Position numbers and translations under genes: made by a program. A DNA stretch of 35,116 bases, from contig NZ_JAHZUY010000040.1 in assembly GCF_019458025.1 (NCBI RefSeq), positions 1-35,116 of the forward strand. The letters are read 5' to 3'. The notes beneath the pieces were generated by a model that saw nothing but the letters and a program-made list of their open reading frames with translations, was not told where the DNA came from and did no database searches. This document shows, in pieces, positions 8,872-16,591 of this stretch. The first letter of the stretch is position 1. The number at the start of each line of letters is the position of its first letter. The DNA comes from Caldovatus aquaticus (lineage in GTDB: Bacteria > Pseudomonadota > Alphaproteobacteria > Acetobacterales > Acetobacteraceae).

Positions 8872-10058
8872 GCGAGGCCGCCGCGCCGCTCGTCGTCATG
8901 CTCTCGGCGGCGCATCCGCCCGGGGACATCCGCGTGGTGCGCAAGGAGGGCGCGACGCTCGCCGCCGCCGGCTGGCGGGTGCGCCACATCTGCCCGGCGA
9001 TCGCCACCCGCGGCCCGCCGCCCGCGCGGCCAGCGCTCGCGGGGGTGGCGCTCGCGCCCTACGCCCGGGCGCCCGGCTGGCGCGGCCGGCTGCTCGGCCT
9101 GCCGGCGCTCGCCCGCCGCGCCGCCGCCTCCGGCGCCGCCGTGCTGCACGCGCACGAGCCGGATTCCTGGTTCGCCGCGCTGTGGGCGGCGCGCAGGAGC
9201 GGCGCGCGCGTGGTGATCGACGTGCACGAGCACTACCCCTCGCGCCTCGACACCCGGCTGCCCGCGCCGCTGCGCCCGCTCGCGCGCGCCGCGATCGGCG
9301 CCGCCTGCCGCCTCGCCGGCCGGCTGGCGGATGCGGTGGTGGTGGCGCGCGAGGGGCTGGGCGCCGACTTCGCCGCCCGGGCGGAGCGTGTGGTGGTGGT
9401 GCGCAACTACGTCCTGCCGCAGCCGGTCGCGCCGCGCCGCCACGCCGCGGGCCCGCTGACGCTGGTCCATGCCGGCGTGCTGGGCCGCAGCCGCGGCGCG
9501 CTGCAGATGGTGGAGGCGCTGGCGCTGGCGCCGCCCGGAACGCGGCTGCGGCTGATCGGGCGCTTCACCGACGATTCGGCGGCGGCGTTCGCGGCCCGCG
9601 CGGCGGCGCTCGGCGTCGCCGACCGCATCGAGGACCTCGGCTGGCTGCCGCAGGAGCGCCTGCCGGCGGCGCTCGCCGAGTGCGACGTCGGCCTGGTCGC
9701 GTTCCAGCCGGTGGACCGCAACCACCGCCTCGCCCTGCCGCACAAGCTGTTCGACTACATGCACGCCGGCCTGCCGGTGATCGCCCCGGACTTCGCCCCC
9801 GAGACCGCCGCCGTGGTGCGCGAGGCGGGCTGCGGCCTGCTGGTGGACACCGCCGACCCGCGGGCGATCGCGGGGGCGGTGGCGGCGCTCTCGGACCCCG
9901 CACGACGGGCGGCGCTCGGCGCCGCCGGCCGGGCGGCGGCGGCGGAGCGCTTCGGCTGGGCGGCGGAGGCGGAACGGCTCCTCGCCCTCTACCGCCGCCT
10001 CGCGCCGCTGCCGGCGGCCGCGCGCCGCGAGGGGGAAGCCGCTGGCCGCGCCGGGTGA
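8868..10058 (+). CDS. Glycosyltransferase family 4
   Basis: A 396-residue GT-B fold glycosyltransferase. The N-terminal half has HPPGDIRVVRKEGATLAAAGW, LHAHEPDSWFAAL and VVIDVHEHYPSRL, a pattern seen in polysaccharide GT4 enzymes that begin with a sugar-acceptor domain. The C-terminal half carries VHAGVLGRSRG, RLIGRFTDD, CDVGLVAFQP and KLFDYMHAGLPVIAPDF, the nucleotide-sugar donor site. Start ATG overlaps the wecB-like stop by four bases. It ends a block of three coupled genes; about 250 non-coding bases follow. Acceptor and donor sugars are unknown. Confidence 0.87.
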   Translation: MSEAAAPLVVMLSAAHPPGDIRVVRKEGATLAAAGWRVRHICPAIATRGPPPARPALAGVALAPYARAPGWRGRLLGLPALARRAAASGAAVLHAHEPDSWFAALWAARRSGARVVIDVHEHYPSRLDTRLPAPLRPLARAAIGAACRLAGRLADAVVVAREGLGADFAARAERVVVVRNYVLPQPVAPRRHAAGPLTLVHAGVLGRSRGALQMVEALALAPPGTRLRLIGRFTDDSAAAFAARAAALGVADRIEDLGWLPQERLPAALAECDVGLVAFQPVDRNHRLALPHKLFDYMHAGLPVIAPDFAPETAAVVREAGCGLLVDTADPRAIAGAVAALSDPARRAALGAAGRAAAAERFGWAAEAERLLALYRRLAPLPAAARREGEAAGRAG

Positions 10059-10113
10059 CGCCAGGGCGCAGGGCGCACGCCCCCGGCCGGCGCGGCGGCG
10101 GGCGCGCGCGCCG

Positions 10114-10140
10114 GTGCCGCGGGACCTCCGGCCGCGGCAC
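10114..10140 (+). terminator. GC-rich hairpin after the GT4 gene
   Basis: Perfect 9-base arms GTGCCGCGG (10114-10122) and CCGCGGCAC (10132-10140) surround a 9-base loop, 56 bases after the GT4 stop. There is no following T tract, so intrinsic termination is not assured. In DNA this GC-rich, some hairpins arise by chance. Confidence 0.3.
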
Positions 10141-10208
10141 GCGGCCGAGCGGCCACGCAACCCGGTCCCGTCCGCCCGAACCCCGGGCGCGCCGGCCCCG
10201 CGCGGCGC

Positions 10209-10244
10209 CGCGGCGCCGGCGCCGAAGCGGGAACCGGCGCCGCG
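10209..10244. repeat. Inverted repeat upstream of the dehydratase gene
   Basis: Perfect 11-base arms CGCGGCGCCGG (10209-10219) and CCGGCGCCGCG (10234-10244) with a 14-base loop, 68 bases before the dehydratase start. It could be an RNA structure in the leader or a regulator site; chance is also possible at this base composition. Confidence 0.35.
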
Positions 10245-10311
10245 CCCCGAACGCCCTGCCGACGCGCCCGCGCTGGCACCGGGCCGGAGGGGCGCCTATA
10301 GCGGGCGCGTC

Positions 10312-12300
10312 ATGGCCCGCCTCGCGCCGCACCGCATCCTGCTCAACCTCGTGCTCGACGGCCTGATCGGCATGCTCGCCCTGCCGGCGGCGCTCTGGAT
10401 CGCCGCACCGGGCGCGGGGCCGGAGTCGCGCCTGTGGTGGGCGACGGCGCTGCCGGGCGCCGGGCTCGCGCTGCTCGCCGCTGGGCTGCCGGCCCGGCTG
10501 CCGACGCAGTACTGGCGCTACGCCGCGCTGCCGGACCTGCTCGCCCTCGCCGGCGCCTCGGGGGGCGCGGCGGCGCTGTTCTGGGCGGCGCTGCACCTGC
10601 TCGGCGCCTGGCGTCCCGCCAACCCGGCCTTCCCGGTGGCGCACGCGCTGGTGCTGCTCGCCCTGCTCGCCGCGCCGCGCCTCGCCGGGCGGCTGCGCCA
10701 GGCCGGGCGCGGCGGCGCGGCGGCCGACGGCCTCGCGCCGCCGCAGACGGTGCTGCTGGTCGGCGCCAGCGACGGGGTGGACCTGTTCCTCCACGCCCTC
10801 GCGCGGGAGCGGGCGCCGCGCTACCGGGTGACGGGCATCCTCACGCTGCGCGCGCGCCAGACCGGGCGGCGCATCCAGGGCCGGCCGATCCTCGGCACGG
10901 CGGAGGAGATCGGCGCCGTGCTCGACCGGCTGCGCGCCGAGGAGCGCCTGCCGGAGCTGATCGTGCTGGCGGACGGGCCGGGGCTGCAGGGCGATGCGCT
11001 GGAGCGGCTCCTGGACGCGGCGGACCGCCACGGCGTGCCGGTGCGGCGCGCGCCGCCGCGGCTCCTGCTGCTCGATGCCCGCACCGGGCCCGGAGCGGCG
11101 GAGGCGGGGGCGGCGCGGCGGCTGGAGCTGCGCCCGGTCTCGATCGAGGAGCTGCTCGACCGCCCGCAGGTGCCGCTCGACCGCGAGGGCATGGCGCGGC
11201 TGATCCAGGGCCGGCGCGTGCTGGTCACCGGCGCGGGCGGGACGATCGGCGGCGAGCTCGCGCGCCAGCTCGCGGGCTTCGGCCCGGCCGAGCTCGTGCT
11301 GCTCGACCACGGCGAATACCTGCTCTGGGAGATCGAGCTCGAGCTCTCCGAGCGCTACCCGGACCTGCCGCGCCGCGCCGTGCTCGCCGACGTGCGCGAC
11401 GAGGCGCGCATCCGCCGGCTGTTCGAGGAGCTGCGCCCCGAGCTCGTCTTCCACGCCGCCGCGCTCAAGCACGTGCCGATGGTCGAGCGCGATCCTCTCG
11501 AGGGACTGCTGACCAACGCCTACGGCACCCGGGTGGTCGCCGACGCGGCGCGCGCCGCCGGCGCGGCGCTGATGGTGCTGATCTCGACCGACAAGGCGGT
11601 GAACCCGACCTCGGTGATGGGCGCCTCCAAGCGCCTCGCCGAGATGTACTGCCAGGCGCTCGACCGCCAGGCGCGGACCGAGGGCAGGGGGATGCGCTGC
11701 GTCACCGTGCGCTTCGGCAACGTGCTCGGCTCCACGGGCAGCGTGGTGCCGCTGTTCCGCCGCCAGCTCGAGCGCGGCGGGCCGCTCACCGTCACCCATC
11801 CGGAGATGCGCCGCTACTTCATGACCGTGCGCGAGGCGGTGGGGCTGGTGCTGCAGGCGAGCGTCGTCGGCGCCGAGGACCGCGAGGACCGCCCGCGCGA
11901 GCTGGCCGAGGGCGGGATCTTCGTGCTCGACATGGGCAAGCCGGTGAAGATCGTGGACCTGGCGCGGCGCATGATCCGCCTCGCCGGCCTCAGGCCCGAG
12001 GTGGACGTGGAGATCCGCTTCACCGGCCTGCGCCCCGGCGAGAAGCTCTACGAGGAGCTGTTCCACGGCCAGGAGCCGCCGCGCGGGACGCGCTTCCCGG
12101 GCCTGCTGATGGCGACGCCGCGCACCGCCGACGCGGCGCTGGTCGGCCGTGCTATCGACGAGATCGCCGCCGCCTGCCGCGCCGGTGCGCGCCGCGCCGC
12201 GCTCGCCCAACTCGCGCGGCTGGTGCCGGAGTTCGCCCACGGCGCCGCCGCGGCGGACGGGGGCGCCGGGCACCGCCCAGGGAGCGAAGCGGCCTCGTGA
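10312..12300 (+). CDS. Membrane-anchored UDP-GlcNAc 4,6-dehydratase (WbpM/PglF/CapD family)
   Basis: A 662-residue protein with four probable N-terminal membrane helices (within residues 1-125), a CoA-binding-like Rossmann segment (QTVLLVGASDGVDLF) and a C-terminal extended SDR domain. The SDR part has the NAD-binding motif TGAGGTIGG (306-313), FHAAALKHVPMVE, ISTDKAVNPTSVMGASKRLAE and VRFGNVLGS. M436 and K440 form the Met-x3-Lys variant typical of WbpM/FlaA1 in place of Tyr-x3-Lys. These enzymes convert UDP-GlcNAc to UDP-4-keto-6-deoxy-GlcNAc at the inner membrane. ATG 10312 was chosen because membrane-domain similarity begins there; an upstream in-frame extension is low-complexity. Its stop overlaps the next gene (GTGA). 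Together with the PglE-like aminotransferase it could make a 4-amino sugar. Confidence 0.9.
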   Translation: MARLAPHRILLNLVLDGLIGMLALPAALWIAAPGAGPESRLWWATALPGAGLALLAAGLPARLPTQYWRYAALPDLLALAGASGGAAALFWAALHLLGAWRPANPAFPVAHALVLLALLAAPRLAGRLRQAGRGGAAADGLAPPQTVLLVGASDGVDLFLHALARERAPRYRVTGILTLRARQTGRRIQGRPILGTAEEIGAVLDRLRAEERLPELIVLADGPGLQGDALERLLDAADRHGVPVRRAPPRLLLLDARTGPGAAEAGAARRLELRPVSIEELLDRPQVPLDREGMARLIQGRRVLVTGAGGTIGGELARQLAGFGPAELVLLDHGEYLLWEIELELSERYPDLPRRAVLADVRDEARIRRLFEELRPELVFHAAALKHVPMVERDPLEGLLTNAYGTRVVADAARAAGAALMVLISTDKAVNPTSVMGASKRLAEMYCQALDRQARTEGRGMRCVTVRFGNVLGSTGSVVPLFRRQLERGGPLTVTHPEMRRYFMTVREAVGLVLQASVVGAEDREDRPRELAEGGIFVLDMGKPVKIVDLARRMIRLAGLRPEVDVEIRFTGLRPGEKLYEELFHGQEPPRGTRFPGLLMATPRTADAALVGRAIDEIAAACRAGARRAALAQLARLVPEFAHGAAAADGGAGHRPGSEAAS

Positions 12301-13676
12301 CCCCCGGTCCGACGGTCGCGGAGCGGCTGATCGCGCGCCTCGAGGGGCGCGCGGCGCGGATCGGCGTCGTCGGGCTCGGCCATGTCGGCCTGCCGCTGGC
12401 GCTGCGCTTCGCCGAGGTCGGCTTCGCGGTCGCGGGCTTCGACATCGACCCGCGCAAGGTGCGCGCGGTGAACGAGGGCCGCAGCCCGGTGCACGGCATC
12501 GCCGATGCGCGCGTCGCGGCGGCGCGCATCGCCGCCCACGACACGCTGGACGCGGCGGCGGAGTGCGATGCGATCCTGGTCTGCGTGCCGACGCCGATCG
12601 GGCCGCACAAGGAGCCCGACCTCACCGCGGTGCGCCGCACCCTCGCCGGGCTCTCGCTGCGCCTCCGCCCCGGGCAGGCGGTCGGGCTCGAGAGCACGAC
12701 CTATCCCGGCACCACCGAGGGCACCGTCGTGCCGGCGCTGCGCGCCGCGGGACTGACGCCGGGGGTGGACGGCTTCGCCATCTACAGCCCCGAGCGCGAG
12801 GACCCGGGCCATCCGGAGCGCACCATCGGGCGCGTGCCGAAGCTGGTCGCCGGCCACACGCCGGCCTGCCTCGCGGTGGCGAAGGCGCTCTACGGGGCGG
12901 TGGCGGGTTCGCTCGTGCCGGTCTCCTCGCTCGCGGTGGCGGAGATGGCCAAGCTCTACGAGAACGTGTTCCGCGCCGTGAACATCGGCCTCGTCAACGA
13001 GCTGAAGCGCCTCTGCCACGCCATGGGCCTCGACGTGCACGAGGTGATCGACGCGGCCGCGACCAAGCCGTTCGGCTTCATGCCGTTCCGGCCCGGCCCC
13101 GGCCTCGGCGGGCACTGCATCCCGGTGGATCCCTGGTATCTCGCCTGGAAGGCGCGCGAGTTGGGGCTCGCGGCGGACTTCGTCGAGCTGGCGGGGCGGG
13201 TGAACGACGCCATGCCGGCCTATGTGGTGGGGCGGCTGCGCGACGCGCTGGACGCGCGCGGGCGCACGCTGCGCGGCGCGCGGGTGCTGCTGCTCGGCCT
13301 CGCCTACAAGCCGGAGGTGGCGGACACGCGCGAGAGTCCGGCGGTCGAGATCTTCCGCCTGCTCGCCGAACGCGGGGCGGAGGTCGAGTACCACGACCCG
13401 CTGGTGCCGCGCTTCCCGGCGACGCGGCGCCTGGGCGGGGCGGCGCCGGATCTCGCGAGCCGCGACCTCGATCCCGCGATGCTGCGCGGCTACGACGCGG
13501 TGGTGCTGGTGACGCCGCACCGCGCGATGGACCTCGAGCTGGTGCGCCGCCACGCGCGGCTGGTGGTGGACACGCGCGGCGTGCTGCGCGCCGCGGCGTT
13601 GCATCCGGATACGAAGGGTGACTTGGCCGGGGCGGCGGCGCCGGCTAACCGGGGGGCCGACATCATCCAGGCCTGA
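12297..13676 (+). CDS. UDP-N-acetylglucosamine 6-dehydrogenase (WbpA-like)
   Basis: A 459-residue nucleotide-sugar dehydrogenase that oxidises C6 twice to give a UDP-hexuronic acid. It has an N-terminal NAD domain (IGVVGLGHVGLPLALRFAE), the motif CVPTPIGPHKEPDL, ESTTYPGTTEGTVVP, YSPEREDPGHPERT, the central AEMAKLYENVFRAVNIGLVNEL helix, and the catalytic Cys C274 in GLGGHCIPVDPWYL. The C-terminal UDP-binding domain has LLGLAYKPEVADTRESPA. The EPDL, ESTTYPGTTE and SPEREDPG motifs match WbpA better than UDP-glucose dehydrogenase. GTG 12297 overlaps the previous stop and has AGGGAG about ten bases upstream. It likely feeds an N-acetylglucosaminuronic or mannuronic acid branch with the wecB-like and WbpE-like genes. 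Confidence 0.9.
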   Translation: MTPGPTVAERLIARLEGRAARIGVVGLGHVGLPLALRFAEVGFAVAGFDIDPRKVRAVNEGRSPVHGIADARVAAARIAAHDTLDAAAECDAILVCVPTPIGPHKEPDLTAVRRTLAGLSLRLRPGQAVGLESTTYPGTTEGTVVPALRAAGLTPGVDGFAIYSPEREDPGHPERTIGRVPKLVAGHTPACLAVAKALYGAVAGSLVPVSSLAVAEMAKLYENVFRAVNIGLVNELKRLCHAMGLDVHEVIDAAATKPFGFMPFRPGPGLGGHCIPVDPWYLAWKARELGLAADFVELAGRVNDAMPAYVVGRLRDALDARGRTLRGARVLLLGLAYKPEVADTRESPAVEIFRLLAERGAEVEYHDPLVPRFPATRRLGGAAPDLASRDLDPAMLRGYDAVVLVTPHRAMDLELVRRHARLVVDTRGVLRAAALHPDTKGDLAGAAAPANRGADIIQA

Positions 13677-13780
13677 GCCGGCCGGCCGCCGTCCCTCCCT
13701 GTTGCGACGCCGCCCGCCGCGCGTGCCGTCCCTGCCCGAGAGGAAGGAAGACGGAAGGCCGCCACGGATCGAGGCTTCGC

Positions 13781-14950
13781 ATGACCGATTCCGGCCCCAT
13801 CGCCCTGTTCGACATCCAGGCGCAGCAGGCGCGGATCCGCGCCGAGCTCGAGCGGCGCATCGCCGCGGTGCTCGACCACGGCCGCTACATCGCCGGGCCG
13901 GAGGTCGAGGAGCTGGAGGCGCGGCTCGCCGCCTTCTGCGGCGAAGGGGTGCATTGCGTGGGCGTCTCCTCCGGCACCGATGCGCTGCAGATCGCCCTGA
14001 TGGCGGAGGGGATCGGACGGGGCGACGCGGTGTTCCTGCCCGCCTTCACCTATACGGCGACGGCCGAGGTGGCGCTGGTGCTGGGGGCGACGCCGGTCTT
14101 CGTGGACGTCGAGGAGACGAGCTTCAACCTCGATCCTGCCGATCTCGAGCGGCGCATCGCCCTGGTCCGCGCCGAGGGCCGCCTGCGCCCGCGCGCGGTG
14201 ATCGGGGTGGACCTGTTCGGCCTGCCGGCGGACTGGCCGGCGATCCTCGCCCTCTGCCGGCGCGAGGGGATGTTCGCCCTCGACGACGCGGCGCAGGCCT
14301 TCGGCGCCGCGCTCGACGGCGTCCGGCTCGGCGCCTGGGGCGACGCGACGGCGCTCAGCTTCTATCCGACCAAGACGCTCGGCTGCTACGGCGACGGCGG
14401 CGCGCTGCTGACGCGCGATGCGGCGCGCGCCGCGCTCTATCGCAGCCTGCGCACGCATGGCGAGGGCAAGACGCGCTACGAGGTGCTGCGCATCGGCATG
14501 AACGGCCGGCTGGATACGCTGCAGGCGGCGGTGCTGCTCGCCAAGCTGCCGCTGTTCGAGGAGGAGCTGGCGGCCCGGGCGCGGATCGGCGCGCTCTACG
14601 ATGCCCGGCTCGCGGGCAGCGGCATCGGGATCCAGGAGACGCGCCAAGCGCGGGCCGTCCATGCGCGCGGGCTCTACACCGTGCGCTTCCCGGACCAGGC
14701 CGCGCGCGAGCGGGCGATGGCGGCGCTGCAGGCGCAGGGCATCGCCGCGGGGATCTACTATCCGCGGCCGCTGCACCGGCAGCCGGCCTATGCCGAGGCG
14801 CACCGGACGGCCATCCGGGGCGAGGCGCCGCCGCTCGTGGTGAGCGAATCGCTGGCGAGCCGCGTGCTGTCCCTGCCGATGCACCCCTATCTCGGCGAGG
14901 CCGAGGTCGAACGGGTCTGTTCGGTGCTGCTCGGCGCCGCGCGCGGCTGA
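13781..14950 (+). CDS. DegT/DnrJ/EryC1/StrS aminotransferase, WbpE-like
   Basis: A 389-residue PLP-dependent sugar aminotransferase. Motifs in order are LFDIQAQQARIRAELE, HGRYIAGPEVEELEARLA, SSGTDALQIALMA, PAFTYTATAEVALVLGA, VIGVDLFGLPADW, LDDAAQAFGA, SFYPTKTLGCYGDGGALL (K198 is the expected PLP lysine) and RIGMNGRLDTLQAAVLLAKL. The DIQAQQARI and YIAGPEV motifs are those of WbpE, which aminates C3 of a UDP-3-keto-hexuronic acid. The preceding WbpA-like gene fits that pathway. The C3 dehydrogenase (WbpB) and acetyltransferase (WbpD) are not in the window. ATG 13781 lies 104 bases after the previous stop, with purine-rich GAGGAAGGAAG some 30 bases upstream. It is the last + strand gene of the locus. 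Confidence 0.9.
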   Translation: MTDSGPIALFDIQAQQARIRAELERRIAAVLDHGRYIAGPEVEELEARLAAFCGEGVHCVGVSSGTDALQIALMAEGIGRGDAVFLPAFTYTATAEVALVLGATPVFVDVEETSFNLDPADLERRIALVRAEGRLRPRAVIGVDLFGLPADWPAILALCRREGMFALDDAAQAFGAALDGVRLGAWGDATALSFYPTKTLGCYGDGGALLTRDAARAALYRSLRTHGEGKTRYEVLRIGMNGRLDTLQAAVLLAKLPLFEEELAARARIGALYDARLAGSGIGIQETRQARAVHARGLYTVRFPDQAARERAMAALQAQGIAAGIYYPRPLHRQPAYAEAHRTAIRGEAPPLVVSESLASRVLSLPMHPYLGEAEVERVCSVLLGAARG

Positions 14951-15010
14951 CGCGGCGCCGGCGCGCGGAAGCCGCCGCGCCCAGGGAAACGGGCGCGGCC
15001 GTCCGCGGGA

Positions 15011-15041
15011 CCGCCGCCGGGCCGATGGCGCCCGGCGGCGG
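15011..15041. terminator. Perfect 12-base hairpin in convergent spacer
   Basis: Arms CCGCCGCCGGGC (15011-15022) and GCCCGGCGGCGG (15030-15041) are perfectly complementary, with a 7-base loop. It lies 60 bases after the WbpE-like stop and between two genes that face each other, so it may end transcription from both sides. No T tract follows on either strand. Confidence 0.45.
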
Positions 15042-15052
15042 CGAGCGATCAC

Positions 15053-15098
15053 TTCCGGCCGGCCGCGACGCGTCGGGTCCGATCGCGGGCGGCCGGAA
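15053..15098. terminator. Second long inverted repeat in convergent spacer
   Basis: Arms TTCCGGCCGGCCGCGA (15053-15068) and TCGCGGGCGGCCGGAA (15083-15098) pair at 15 of 16 positions around a 14-base loop. On the + strand it is followed by AAC and then a further GCCGGAA copy. It may be a terminator or an extragenic repeat unit. Confidence 0.45.
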
Positions 15099-15121
15099 AC
15101 AGCCGGAAGCGGGAAACGGCT

Positions 15122-15346
15122 CTAGCGGCGGGCGCCGCGGCGGCGGCGGTGGCGGCGGGCGGCCGACTCGTCCTCGGCGGCGATGCCGCGCTCGACGGCC
15201 GCCGGGGCGGCCTGCACCCGGCTCGGCTCGCTCGCCGCGGCGGCGACGCTCGCCGTCGGCAAGGACGTTTCGGCGCCGGACGCGGTCGGGGCCGCAACGG
15301 CGGCCAGGCTGAGCAAGCCCAGCGACGAGAGCAGGATCTTACGCAT
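15122..15346 (-). CDS. Small secreted protein with Arg-rich C-terminus
   Basis: A 74-residue predicted exported protein. Residues 1-25 look like a signal peptide: basic MRK, hydrophobic ILLSSLGLLSLAAVAA, then a likely cleavage site near TASGA-E. The middle is Ala/Ser/Pro-rich and the tail (residues 64-74) is RRHRRRRGARR. The ATG at 15346 has GGGGGAT about seven bases upstream on the - strand, which supports this start over a longer in-frame ORF. No family was recognised. It converges on the polysaccharide locus, with two inverted repeats just past its stop. A periplasmic protein binding nucleic acid or acidic polymer through its basic tail is possible, but function is unknown. Confidence 0.6.
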   Translation of the reverse strand: MRKILLSSLGLLSLAAVAAPTASGAETSLPTASVAAAASEPSRVQAAPAAVERGIAAEDESAARRHRRRRGARR

Positions 15347-15682
15347 CGAAATTATCCCCCCGGATGCGCGAGTCGTGCCGAATGCGCGTCTCGCGCTTCT
15401 AACATGACCGTGATCGCTGCCGGCGCAAGCACCAAAGTGTGACAACATCGTTAGTTAACGCTTTGGAGAAACGAATTGTGCGTCGCAGCATGACGTCCCG
15501 CAGGACCAGCGGAACATCCCGTTCGGAGCAGGCCGCGCGCGAAGCCGCCGCCCCCCTTCGGAAGCCTGACGGCGCCGGACGGTGCGCCGGTTTGGCCCCG
15601 GCCGGGCCGGCCGTCCGTGTGCTCCCGCCGGGAGAAGCGGAGAGGAACAGCCCTGGCGACAGCGGACGCGTGGCGTGGACGG
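15347..15682. other. Gene-free spacer between parB and the small secreted protein gene
   Basis: This 336-base stretch holds no recognisable gene on either strand. It includes a locally AT-richer segment at about 15428-15482 with TTAGTTAACG and a short GC hairpin, CTCCC-GCC-GGGAG, at about 15626-15638. The - strand of its left half should hold the promoter of the small secreted protein gene, though no strong -35/-10 pair was found. The right part is the downstream flank of parB. Confidence 0.5.
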
Positions 15683-16591
15683 TCAGCGCGCTTCGGGATC
15701 GAGCAGGCGGATCAGCCCGTCGAGCTGATCGAGCGTCCGGTAGGCGATGGTGAGCTGGCCGCCGCCGCGGCTGCGCGCCTGGATGGTGACGCGCAGGCCG
15801 AGCCGCTCGGTCAGGTCCTGCTCCAGGCGGGCGATATCCGGATCCCGTTCCTGGCGACGATCGCCGGCGCCCCCGGCCTCGGCGGGCTGGCGCGGCTTCG
15901 CTGCCGCCAGAGCCTCGGTCTGGCGCACGCTGAGGCCGCGCGCGACGACCGCGGCGGCAAGCTTCTCCGGATCCCTGGCGACGAGGATGGCGCGCGCGTG
16001 GCCGGCCGTGAGCTGTCCCTTGCGCAGCATCTCGCGCACGGTGGCCGGCAGGCCGAGCAGGCGCAGCGTGTTGGCGATGTGGCTGCGGCTCTTGCCGACG
16101 GCCTTGCCGAGCGCGTCCTGGGTCAGGCCGAACTCCTCGATCAGCCGGGAATAGCCTTCGGCCTCCTCGAGCGCGTTGAGGTCCTGACGCTGCAGGTTCT
16201 CGACGAGGGCCGCGGCCATGGCCTCGCGGTCGCCAAGGTCGCGGATGGTGACCGGCACCTCGTGCAGGCCCGCCGCCTGGGCCGCCCGCCAGCGGCGCTC
16301 GCCGCCGATGATCTGGTAGGTGCCGGCTGTGCCTGGCTTCGGCCGGACCAGGATGGGCTGGAGGACACCGTGCTCGCGGATCGAGGCGGCGAGCTCGGCC
16401 AGGGCTTCCGGCTCGACCGGGCCGCGCGGCTGGAAGGGACCGGGCTCCAGGGATTCGATCGGCAGGGTGCGCTGTCCGCCGCTCGTTGCCGGGCCGGCGG
16501 CGCCGGGGCGGTCCGCCTCGGCGGGCGGGGCGTCACCGATCAGGGCCGAGAGCCCCATGCCGAGGCGGGGCGGCTTGCGGGGAACGCTCAT
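15683..16591 (-). CDS. parB: Chromosome-partitioning protein ParB
   Basis: A 302-residue ParB/Spo0J protein, a CTP-dependent clamp that loads at parS sites and spreads on DNA to drive origin segregation with ParA. The start MSVPRKPPRLGMGLSALIGD is the typical ParA-interacting tail. The N-terminal domain has IESLEPGPFQPR, REHGVLQPILVRP and the CTP-binding motif IGGERRWRAAQ. Next come ENLQRQDLNALEEAEGY, the helix-turn-helix LTQDALGKAVGKSRSHIANTLRLL, and a C-terminal dimerisation segment ending DQLDGLIRLLDPEAR. Length is normal. The start overlaps the parA stop (ATGA). Two parS-like sites occur upstream in the same gene block. Confidence 0.97.
   Translation of the reverse strand: MSVPRKPPRLGMGLSALIGDAPPAEADRPGAAGPATSGGQRTLPIESLEPGPFQPRGPVEPEALAELAASIREHGVLQPILVRPKPGTAGTYQIIGGERRWRAAQAAGLHEVPVTIRDLGDREAMAAALVENLQRQDLNALEEAEGYSRLIEEFGLTQDALGKAVGKSRSHIANTLRLLGLPATVREMLRKGQLTAGHARAILVARDPEKLAAAVVARGLSVRQTEALAAAKPRQPAEAGGAGDRRQERDPDIARLEQDLTERLGLRVTIQARSRGGGQLTIAYRTLDQLDGLIRLLDPEAR

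Noticed and set aside
9565-12273. Very long open frame (about 900 codons) on the - strand opposite the GT4 and dehydratase genes
   Set aside because: It is a composition shadow: a low-complexity Arg/Ala/Gly product opposite genes with clear family motifs. Similar frames opposite 2465-5266 and elsewhere were left out for the same reason.
15439-15753. Possible + strand gene running into the parB 3' end
   Set aside because: No recognisable protein features, no good ribosome site, and overlap with parB on the other strand.
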